Shown here: positions 1 through 9,825 of the stretch, piece by piece
Position numbering within the stretch: the first letter of the stretch is position 1
How the letters are laid out: the number at the start of each line of letters is the position of its first letter
Notes under the pieces: generated by a model
Database searches by the model: none
The model's input: only the letters and a program-made list of their open reading frames with translations
Told to the model about the DNA's origin: nothing
Origin: Margaritispora aquatica
Lineage: Eukaryota > Ascomycota > Leotiomycetes > Helotiales > Discinellaceae
NCBI GenBank assembly: GCA_007644065.1
Contig: VJWN01000015.1
Coordinates: 46,658 to 110,657, forward strand
Reading direction: 5' to 3'
Length of the DNA: 64,000 nt
Program-made: the position numbers and the translations under genes

Positions 1-1560
1 TTTATTTTTTAAAACTTTATTAACTTTTTAAAAGATTAAGTACTTTATTAATACCTCTAAGCTAAGCTACATTAAGTATAAGATATAACTTATATTTCTA
101 GTACTTAAAATACTTTATAAATAATTAAATACTTTAATTTAAGTACTTATACCTACTAATTTAAGACCTTTTATTTAATATATTTACTATATCTTTTTTA
201 ATCTTTAATTTTCGAGTTACTTTTTAAAGATATTATTACTAGTAGCTTTGTTAGTAAATACTTTTATTACTACTTTATCTATCTTCTAGCTTATAGGTCG
301 TAGAGATTCGTAAATATAAAGGTACTCGGAGTACTAATACTCTTATTTATATACGTATATAAATACCTTATTCTTCGTGTTTTTTCCTTTAAAAGTTAGA
401 AGTATATACTTTGATTAGTTAGTTTCTTCTAATGTTAATATACTAAAAGCTTTATATTAACCTCTAGTATTAATTATATAAATAGTTCTCTTATATCTTC
501 TTAGACTAGAGAGTAATTCTCTAAATAAAATTTCGTTATTATTAGTAATCTTATATCGTTATAAGTTATACTAAGATACGTTAATTAACTATACTATATT
601 AAAGAAATCGTAGTAAGGTCTATCTTTTATTATATCTAAAAACACTATTATTACGTAATCGTTATATATAATTTTTTACTTATTAAGTTATATATTGATA
701 TTTTAACTCTTAGTTAGTTTCGAAAGCTTTTGTTAATTAGAGATTAACTCTTATTCTCTTTCTTTAAGTATAGGTACGAATCTTATTTATAAAGCTTATA
801 GTATTTAATATATTATATTAGTATTAAAGGTATAACGTATTATATTAGTATATACTAATACTTAGATTTTTATATGTAAGTTTACTAGTACTTCTAACTA
901 TTTATTAAAAAGCTTAATATTTTTTTAGTAATCTTCTAGTAATATATATAAATAATCTTTTTCTTTTTTATTAAGTAATATATATACTCTTAGAAAAGGT
1001 TATATACTTATATTTATATTAAAAGATATTACTATAAATAATATATTATTTAGAGTTAGTCTTTCTAGTTTAACTAATATTAGAATCTCTTTAACTCTAA
1101 AGTTATAGTATTTCTAGATATTATACTTAAAGGTAAAGGTTTTAATTATCTTAATCTACTTTAACTAATCTTTTAAATCTTTAAGGATTATAGATATTAG
1201 TACTAATATAGTAAGTTAACGAGAAAATACTACTCTTAAAAACTATTCTTATCTAGATTTTCGTTTAGATATAACTAAAAATAATATAGTTTTAGACGTT
1301 CTATAGCTTTTTTAATAGTAGTAATCGTTATATATTCTATATCTAGAAATAGTTATAATATAAACTAGGATCGTAACTAATAAATAATAAAAGGTAAATT
1401 ACGTAAAGAAGTAGTAAGTAAAATAGATAAGATTAAAGAGTTTAAAAAGTATTTACTATAGTAAAAAGCTTTATATATATAGATAGATTAGTACTTTATA
1501 AGGAATACTCTTATATTATAAGGAATATAGTAAGATTAAGAAAAGAATCAAAATAACTAA
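1..1560. repeat. AT-rich, RIP-degraded repeat block
   Basis: Extremely AT-rich sequence with almost no CpA/TpG and abundant TpA, while CpG is still present. No reading frame of useful length survives on either strand. Composition changes abruptly near 1560, where normal mixed sequence begins. This is the known signature of repeat-induced point mutation acting on a duplicated element, most often a transposon. I could not recognise the original element. The block continues past the left edge. Confidence 0.8.
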
Positions 1561-2929
1561 ATATTATGTATAAAAGCACGTGACCTCTAACTGACATAAG
1601 GGCACTATCTCGTCTCCCCAATAAACCACATTACACCTATATCGAATTCTAAGCCCGTTCTTATCATTTAAGTTTCTTAAATAGGGCCTAGACTCTATAA
1701 ATCAAACTATACGAGATACAAGAAACGTCTGAAAGGGAGAGGCATGGCCGGGCTGCCTGCTTAAAGACTCAAACGAACGCAAATTCTATCATTCACGAGC
1801 GCGACTGTATTTTCCACCCTCGTCTTAGCTCACGGCCATTAATTGGATTATGTACAGTATCTCGTAACCTTATGAAGTAGCTGTAGATAATTTGTGTATG
1901 GGATTGGTATCTTGAGAGTCTGTATCAAGGATGCAAGTCACTTATGGAGTACTCCAGCTCCATATGGCCCAAGCTTCCTGTCTATCCACAGACATTGTGT
2001 CTATATGAAAGACGTAAATTATGTATATTGATAAGTATAGAAAATTATTCTTAGAAAATTATTCTTATCATAACGATGATGCTGTCTCGAAAATACCGTC
2101 GAACGAAGTTTGGAAAACATTATAGAGTATAAGAGATGTGTCCCAGATTCCATTTACTCAACAACCATAAAGATTCGTGATTAGAGTTTTATGTATTATG
2201 AAGGTAGTATTTAGATCAGACGTTGTAGAAAAAAAAGCCTATAGGAAAGAAAAGCGTTCTAAAACCGCGAGTTGATGTCTTATAAGAGTACTCACTACTG
2301 TCATCATGTTTTCTTCACGACCATTTCCATTCGCGTGTTTATATTAAAGCGACAACTGAATTGGAAGAACATCTCTAGGGAAAGTAAAAGCTATGCCAGG
2401 AAAACAGTCAAGTTGTGTAGCTGCCCTTGGGCGAATGCTATCCAATACTCGACATCACAAGAACACTCAAGTCAAGAAGTCTCCAAAAATATTGCTTAAC
2501 CAATTTCATCCAGCATAGAGAGCCCGATTCGTGTAAAAAAAAATGCGAAGCTCAAAGTATCAAGGACGTCATCTAACACGATTTCCTGCCGCAGAACTCA
2601 AATGTTGGATATCGGCGGCAGGTTCAGACATTATCTGAACTATACAATCCAAGTGTATAGCCACGATTACTCTTTTGATGCGCAAATTCATCATATATTC
2701 TTGCATAACATGCATCCCACACTATGAAGGGCGAAATCGAGCTTGAAAGCTCATGGCGAAAGACGGATGCTGAAGTACAGAGATGGGTACTACAATTTTC
2801 AATTTCAATTTTTAGATTAAGATTTCTTACTGATACGCTCTTTTCGCTTCTCTATAACTTGTACTAGAACTCATTATGCAATGGCGCATCGCTTCACTTC
2901 AAAAGATTTTTTTGACTATTTGGGTTTTG
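1561..2929. other. Intergenic, no gene seen
   Basis: Mixed-composition sequence between the RIP block and the tandem array. Short open frames exist but none shows a recognisable motif, a codon pattern or convincing splice sites. No RNA gene was recognised. Confidence 0.5.
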
Positions 2930-3860
2930 TTTCGTATGATCCACCACTATTAGGTAGGCCTTTCCAAGATTGAAGATTCCTCTACAACCATACACTTTCT
3001 CCTGTCGAGTATTTATATATCAGTTATTTATATAATATAAAAGACTTTTAGAAAAAGTTTTTCTATAGATTGTTCAAACTTTAGTGTCGGTTCAACATTT
3101 ATACGATTAAGAAGCTTAAACCAAACCTAAAATTCCTCGCCAATAATATACTTTCTCGTGTTACCTATTGGTATATGCATCAGTCTTGAGATAGAAAAGA
3201 CATCTAGAAAAAACCTTTAAAGGAAATCTTCAAGTTTAAAGTACAATCATTATCACTTCAATGATAGAGCTCTACACCAATCTAAAGATTCTTCACCAAC
3301 GATACACTTTGTAATAGTATAAATAGGTATAAGTTTCAGCCATAAGATAAAGAGGCTATGTATATAGACACTTCATGAGAAATGTTCAGGTTTAGGACGG
3401 TTCCACCATCAGGCACATTTAGAGAGGTTTATACAAGTTCAAAGATTTCTCGACAACAATACATTTTCTCACATCCAGTAATTATACAATGGTTAATCAT
3501 AAGGTAATGAACGGATAAATAAAAAGTTTTTTGAAGGAATGCTAAGCTTTGATACTTATATGCCATTCTCTATATCAAGCACTGCATAACGATACTATGA
3601 TTCCTCGACCACGACGAACATTCTCTTATTAGGCTCTTGGACAAGCATTGTTTACAAAATAAGGAATATGCATATAAAAAAATATCTAGGAGAATGTTCA
3701 AGTTCTAGGGTTATCTAGTACTATTACTGTTTAACGTATTACCTATTGAGTTAACGATTCCTTCATCAACCTAAACTTTCCCCTCTTATACTTTCAACTG
3801 GGGATTCACGATATAGCAAATAACTGATATAGATAATTTTTTTAAGAGGAAAGTTGATAT
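2930..3860. repeat. Degenerate tandem array, about 156-bp unit, six copies
   Basis: A box of the type GATTCCTCNNCAACNATACA recurs at 2975, 3131, 3287, 3444, 3599 and 3756, giving steps of 156, 156, 157, 155 and 157 bases. A second box, TGTTCAAGTTT-like, recurs at 3071, 3228, 3383, 3540 and 3695 with the same period. Sequence between the boxes is AT-rich and much diverged, so the period is kept better than the sequence. No long ORF runs through it. It may be an old minisatellite or satellite fragment. Confidence 0.75.
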
Positions 3861-4766
3861 CACAAGTAACTTTTCAACCATAGCTACAAGCCCAAAATGC
3901 CTACAAATGCGGATTTGCTATCAGAAGACAAATTTCATCATTTCTAGTCAGGTTGACATTTGTTTCACGGTATTTAGTCAAGTCTTTAGAGTGGCGAACT
4001 CTAGATATTCCTTGATTATTTTATCGGTACAAGGTATTTTCACATCGTCACGGGACTATGGTTGCGGCAATGTTGAGTTTGCCTTTGCGGTATAAAGGAA
4101 ACATCACAATAAGAAAGGCATATTTTCAACTTATTATACAGATCACGACATCCAGCTCCGTTTTAACACATTGACGTTGAAGCAACCAGAAGTCTGAAAT
4201 GTAAGCGAGTTCCAGGTATCCATAGTAGGCCAAGTAAATCTCAACACATCAACACATTCCAATCTACAATCGCACCTCCCCAAATTAGAGAAAAAATGAC
4301 ATAAAGAGGAAGCAGTTATACGGCTCAGTCCCTACATATACTTGTTAGCCCTCGTGAGTTCCTTGCGTCATTGACTTCAAGCTTTCGATAGTAGGACCAC
4401 TTGTGAAGGCTTGCGCGACACAACTTGCAACCCATGCAGAAGGTAGAAGTGGAGTTCAGAAATAAAGCGCTCTTAATTGAAGATGAATAATACCTGCTAA
4501 TCATTTATGTCCTTAACCACACCGTAATACCACCAATCACACTTCAAAACATGGAGTTCCGTGGACTTTCGCTTGTCTTGTGAGTTTGTCGACAGAAAAC
4601 GGATTGATAACTCACCAAAACTACCGAATTCTTTGAATCCACAATAATCAAAACTTGCTCGATGCATGCCATCTCGTCTCCAGGCCCTAAATACGTCTTG
4701 AAAATGCCTCAACCTGCTTCATTTCAAATCCTTAGCATTGCGGTGAGCAATTGTATGATGTCTCAT
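3861..4766. other. Intergenic, no gene seen
   Basis: No supported gene. A short minus-strand open frame at 4497-4712 has no recognisable features and is not called. Confidence 0.45.
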
Positions 4767-5129
4767 CCCTACGGAAGCAGGTTCGTCATACATTATGACC
4801 AAGATCACCATAAGCAATAGCGATCTCGTCATAAAATATAGTGACTCGGTTTCGAGTATAACGAAGGTTTGTAATAGATTTTCACTTCGTCATAATTAAT
4901 AGTAAGAAGTATATTTCACTATACTTTATAACGACTTTCGTCATATAGATCTATATACATAGACATACCCACAGACATATCGTATCCGGATCCTTCGTAT
5001 AATATAAAACAGACTATACCCGGATGTTTTGCCACCCTCTTACCACAAATACCTTATTCCCCTCATTCCCCTTATTCCCCTCATTCTTCTTCTTTATTCT
5101 CCTTCGAATTTGTTCTCTTACAGACAGCA

Positions 5130-5295
5130 GATCCAAAGGTAGGTCAGGAGCAGATCCAAAGGTAGGTCGGTGGCAGATCCATAGGTAGGTCAGGAGCAGA
5201 TCTATAGGTAAGTAGTAGATCCAAAGGTAGGTTAGGAGCAGATTCAAAGGTAAGTAGCAGATCCAAAGGTAGGTCGTTAGTAGACCTAGAGGCAG
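5130..5295. repeat. 23-bp direct tandem repeats inside the MITE-like element
   Basis: About eight head-to-tail copies of a unit close to GATCCAAAGGTAGGTCAGGA plus GCA. Some copies are shortened to about 19 bp by loss of bases after AGGTAAGTAG. The array occupies the middle of the foldback element and can vary in copy number by slippage. Confidence 0.75.
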
Positions 5296-5466
5296 TATAT
5301 AGATTCGTAGATAGATTCGTAGCGTAGGGTTTTAAATATATAGTAAGATTCGTTATTTTTAATAGTAAAAGTCGTTATAAAAGAATCGTCATTTTTTATA
5401 GTAAAAGTCGTCATAAAAAGAATCGTTATAAAAGTCCGAAAAGTAGCTACAAAATAAGTCAAATTT

Positions 5467-5552
5467 CGTTATAATTAATAGTGAAGTCCGTCATATCAAT
5501 CGCTATTTTTTATGACGATTGATATAACGGACTTTACCATTAATTATAACGG
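5467..5552. repeat. Near-perfect inverted repeat (hairpin), arms about 36 bp
   Basis: The left arm 5467-5502 pairs with the right arm 5516-5552 with only a few mismatches, around a loop of about 13 bases at 5503-5515. It lies immediately inside the right terminal repeat of the MITE-like element, so transcripts through it would form a strong stem. Confidence 0.75.
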
Positions 5553-5568
5553 AGTTGCTTCCGTAGGG

Positions 5569-7140
5569 CATAAGCGAGTTTACTGCACAACTCGCTCTAA
5601 TTCGATCACAACCACGAAACGCAACTTGACAAGACATAATATTCGTGTAGAGGAAGTTGCATAAGAGAAATGAGGACGCCCGTGAGTGGGGCGCTTAGGG
5701 ATTATAAATTGCAATGTTGCTTTGGAGGCTGGAGGCTGTTTCTAGTTTAACTCTTCACGTTCACCTCTCAAATTCTCTCGTCAATTGCATATACTTTGAC
5801 ACAATTATTCATGCCGGTGAGTATATAAGGTCCTAGGTGCATACTTGTATGCCATTTCTAGTATCTTCCCTCGTTCTGGTCTGTTAGTGCTGACTGCCCT
5901 AAGCTGGCCCATGACATTTCTCTAATTTCGGATACCAATTCCTATGGCTTCTCAATATCCAATCCTCACCAAAGATACTCGGGCAACTCATGTCTCACTC
6001 GCAAGACTTGCCTCCGTCGGAAATCTCCATACTATCGGTCTAGCCACGTTGTGATATCAGGATCACACATCATCAGATTCCGTTCATCACAAGGCGTTTC
6101 GTTTTAGTGATTTGGGATACTGTATTGGCAACCTCTTCTTTAGCCTGAGCCTTTGTGTACTTGTTCGTCTTTTAAACCTCACTACATTCTCTTCCATATT
6201 ACAAACATACAATTTTAAGGTTTATATACCATGCCTGTGGATTGAATCCAGCTAGAAGAGATTGTAGACAAATCCTTGCTTATAATGACTGTCTTGACGG
6301 ATTCGGACAGAGTACAATTGGATAGAGATTAATACTTTTTCTTTATTCCTCTACTTTGCGATAAAGTACTGTTTCTATATTGTTTAGTATATCAAAATGC
6401 GGACGATTGAGACTCGCGTTATAGCCTGCGCCGAATGAGTTTTTGAGGCTAGTAGAGTTAGAGGAGTTGGAAAGCTTAGTGGGCTTGATGACCCTGCCGA
6501 AATTGGTAGATTTGAAAAGGCTTCTGGAATCGGCAAGCTTATAGGAATTGGTAAAGAGACGGGCTTCTAGAGTTAATTTACTTGTCGAGGCTAACTGATC
6601 TAGTAGAGTTCTTGGACTATCCATTTCTCCTAGACCAGCCGACTCTGTCTGTGCTTTTGAACTCCACCGACCTATGGAGGCGGGTGGATTGAAGAAATCT
6701 GCTCAAGAACCTGTTTGCGCCAGCAAGCTCGATGTATATGCTAGAGCTCGTGCCGCGCTATCAAAGGTTTTCTGCCACTTGAAGGACACTATTTGCTCAA
6801 GTTGATCACTGGTTCACTTTTCCTAGATTTTTACTGACGTTGACAAAGAGCTGTGATGTTGCGGACAAGATTTCAGCTCAAAGTACAAATGGCCATCGAT
6901 TTTCGCGTTTGCATTTTTTACTCAAATCTTGTCCCCGCTACAGAATTAAATCAATATGATATCTAGCCTTAATTACGTCCGACTTAATATTAATTTTATA
7001 ATCACATAGAGAATGAAGGTCAGGATACAAATGCAAATTGATGATACCATGTACGCAATTCCTCGAGAGCCACCACTCGCTGTATATCTACATCATCCAA
7101 TCCTCACTCCGAACAGTTTATCTCAATCAATTGAACCCTA
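5569..7140. other. Intergenic; possible degenerate repetitive coding relic near 6430-6820
   Basis: No intact gene. Around 6430-6560 on the plus strand a Gly/Lys-rich pattern (GIGKLIGIGKETG-like) repeats with a roughly 21-36 base rhythm and is broken by stops. This could be an old repetitive coding sequence or simple sequence drift. Nothing else was recognised. Confidence 0.25.
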
Positions 7141-7900
7141 TCAGGGGCTCCAGATGTATGCTCGACGCCTTTGCCCTTGATGGGCGACTTGTATCCCATT
7201 AATAATTATCATGGCGCTTCCATCGTAGTAAAGGCGATCGCCATCGCATCCTTGTTGGTTGGCGTAGAGATATACACCACCGTATTTTTGAGTGGCTTCT
7301 AAGATCAGGGATACCCGTTGGTTCAGTTTTCGCCTGGGAGAATTAGCCATATGATACATGTGGGATTGGAATAATGGAAAGGGGCGTGATATACAGACTG
7401 TGATGACTTCAGCTTCTGTTAGTGAAGATCTCCACCCCATCAAGACCCATGCCGATATGCGGAGAACCAGGTGTGAAGAGTTCTTCACAAGTCTCAGCCC
7501 CTAGGCAAGTATCCTTAAGTGACATAACAGCATCGCCAAATGGAACCGTATCTTCTCCCTGTAGTTTCTGATTCATGCGGGGCAGAAAATATTCCTCAAC
7601 GTATCTCGGGCGCGTCCATGGGGTGGAGAATCTCATCTCTCGATAAGTTCCATCATTAGTCAAAAAGATCTTTGGTGTGATCAGCAAGATCTTTCCGTTC
7701 AAAAGGAGAATGCGGCAATTAAAGCGGTTGTTGCGGTGCACGACGGGCATACCGATATCGAGGAGGATTCCATAACATGACTTGTCCTGGAGAATCGTGG
7801 TGAGCACATCCCAACAAGCTTTTCGTACCTATTAGGCCATCCAGTGAGAATTCCCCCACCGAAACCCAGTCTCAGGGCTAGAAATAGAGAACATAGCTGC
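7141..7900 (-). pseudogene. Truncated NAD+ synthetase (glutamine-dependent) pseudogene, N-terminal nitrilase domain only
   Basis: The reading starts near 7816 with [20 protein letters not shown] and runs through [21 protein letters not shown] and [11 protein letters not shown]. After an apparent 67-nt intron (branch GCTAAT, acceptor CCCAG) it continues with [26 protein letters not shown]. These are hallmark motifs of the nitrilase/glutaminase half of eukaryotic NAD+ synthetase (QNS1 family), including the catalytic Cys region. A TGA at 7409-7411 replaces the Gly of the conserved SSGSHH stretch. The first ~100 residues are shifted or lost (a weak LRLG trace remains near 7880). The ATP-pyrophosphatase synthetase half is absent. 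This is a dead fragment, presumably a partial duplication of a functional copy elsewhere. Confidence 0.85.
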
Positions 7901-8229
7901 AATGAGGGCTTGATTCTCTCAAAACATACTGATAATCCCAGTACATTACGTTCTATTTAGACTCACAGCCTTCGAGTATGGCACAGTTCTTCTTTGTCGG
8001 CTGAAGAATGTTTGAAGCGAGGTTTCCCAGACCTTTGTAAATTTCGAAGTTCTTTAGCGATCATGAACATTTCAAAAATCGATATGATGTTGTCCTGTAT
8101 CTTCGTCGAAATGGATTTTGTGTTTGGTATGCGTAGAAGGTCAGGTCAATATGAGCTGGCCGTTGACTGGAGTCACTAGAAGCACTACCTTGTTCATGAC
8201 GGCTCAAAAGATGCTCATTACACAAAATT

Positions 8230-9062
8230 TCAATCCCTAGCTGAATCCCCTCCTTTACTCCTTGCTTTCTTCTTGTCGCCATGCATCTTCTTCATCTGCA
8301 AACGTTTGGCGTTCTCTGCCTTCTTCCTGTGACCATTCCTTGTCAGTAACCAAGTTATGTAGAACAAAATCAATGATGTATATTTTAGAGAGTGATTCGA
8401 AGGATACCAGGAGCAGCTAACCCTGACAGATTTTCTAGTACGATTGGTAACTTTTCCGATGAAGCAGACAAATCTTGGTGGTACCTAAACTGTGAAAAGG
8501 TGGAAAAGCACTCACAACGAATCAACCCGCTTCTTCTGCTCTAGAGATGTTATTCCGGGTATTTTCTTCTTGTATATTTGCTCAATCTCCTCGTGAAGTC
8601 TAGAGTGACATTCCTCTTTATTAGCTGTTTGACTGCGTCCAGTGTCGCATTGAATATTGAGAGAATCCGAGGATGAGACATAGTATCTACTATCCTTGAT
8701 ACTCTGATGCAAAGCTTTTGGTATGTGTTTGAGTAAGCTGTGCAATGGCCAGGTAGTAGTGGCCTTGGAGGAGGTTCTAGATATCAAACTTAGTAGAAAT
8801 TAATAGGCATCAAAAGTGCCACTCACTTATTAACCTTCTGACCGCCTGGACCCGAAGAGCGGGAAAATGAAGTTTCTGCAATTTTGGTTGGAATTGTTGA
8901 TTTGGAGAAATTGCGGTACCAGTCACGAGCTGCAGCGAACTCTTCCTCCTGTGAACTGCCACTTGTTGAAGAGTATGTCCTAAATGTCTCTAGAAATGAC
9001 ATGTGATATCGTAAGGTATTTGACGAAAACGATCGTAAAGCATGAATTTGAAGAGAAGACAT
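8230..9062 (-). CDS. Mitochondrial class-I release-factor-like protein (GGQ domain; ICT1/Pth4-type)
   Basis: Spliced as complement(8230..8326, 8516..8776, 8827..9062), giving 197 aa with all frames kept. The N-terminus is Ser/Arg-rich without acids, as in a mitochondrial presequence. The core has SRSSGPGGQKVNK (about residues 67-79), the peptidyl-tRNA hydrolysing GGQ loop, and exon 2 continues with TSSKATTTW as in the family. The C-terminus is Lys/Arg-rich (KKAENAKRLQMKKMHGDKKK), the ribosome-binding tail. The protein lacks the codon-recognition domains of full-length RF1, so it fits the codon-independent rescue group rather than mitochondrial RF1. Expected role: freeing peptides from stalled mitoribosomes. 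It is divergent with the NAB3-like gene. Confidence 0.85.
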
Positions 9063-9825
9063 GTTTGGGATGGAGGCAAGATATTTGCTAATACAACGGC
9101 AAGTACAATGGAATTAGACTTGTGCCTTTGGTTCCAAGCAAAGTTCCAAAATTATACACTGATATCGAAGAGCTTCAACTCAAGGCACTTGACAACACCG
9201 TGTTTAGGAGACTCTTGGAACCAATAAAACCTTTGTATTCGTTGATTAAATCAAATGAAAAACATGAAAGCGAGTAGCTATCTTGCCCTGATATGATGAG
9301 TTGAAGATGTCTACCTCTATAGAGAGGACTGATGTTTGGCCAAGCTTCGTTCTCGGATTAAGGTTAACCCAGAACTTCCGTTTTAAGTTTAGCTCGACCA
9401 AATGCGTGAAGCTTTCATCCCTCTTCCATCCCACTACAGATTTCTCCATCTTCGTGTCAACAACACCATACCACACCACTCCCAACTCCTTCATTGCAGC
9501 CGTCAGACTGATTGTTTCTGCACAAACATCAAATAACAATCCACAATCTTTGTTAGGAACGAAAACCTACTTCTGCGATTCAGTTATCTCCCTGGAAAAG
9601 AACATGTTTGACTGATCCCGTCATCAAAAAGATATCTTCCAGCCTCGCCCAGCACTGTGGTCTACAACTTCACCTTCACCAATACTTCCACTCCATTCTC
9701 GGGCCTTGAGTTCTTTCATATCCACCTCAACTTCTAGTAGAATTGGAATTTATTTCTCGAATTCTTCCGTTTCAACTATTGAACGTTCTCTTGCATGATC
9801 TCAACGACGCATTCATGACGCATTC
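9063..9825. other. Divergent promoter region between release-factor-like gene and NAB3-like gene
   Basis: About 760 bp with pyrimidine-rich stretches close to 9826, typical of fungal 5' leaders. Overlapping short frames on both strands have no family features. No TATA box stands out. Confidence 0.4.

Larger units (their letters stand above)
4767..5568. mobile_element. MITE-like foldback element, 802 bp
   Basis: The element is bounded by a 13-bp inverted repeat, CCCTACGGAAGCA at 4767-4779 and its reverse complement at 5556-5568. It is flanked on both sides by CAT, a possible 3-bp target duplication. The interior has many copies of a (T/C)CGT(C/T)ATA motif, a 23-bp tandem array (5130-5295) and a long near-perfect hairpin at the right end (5467-5552). 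No transposase frame is present, so it would be non-autonomous. The family is not identified; the TSD length is uncertain. Confidence 0.65.

Noticed and set aside
6343..6624. 93-codon minus-strand frame rich in Ser/Asn/Leu
   Set aside because: It is the reverse of a short-period plus-strand repeat and has no recognisable domain.
9246..9615. Open frames on both strands between the release-factor-like and NAB3-like genes
   Set aside because: They mirror each other on opposite strands and show no family features; the region fits a divergent promoter.
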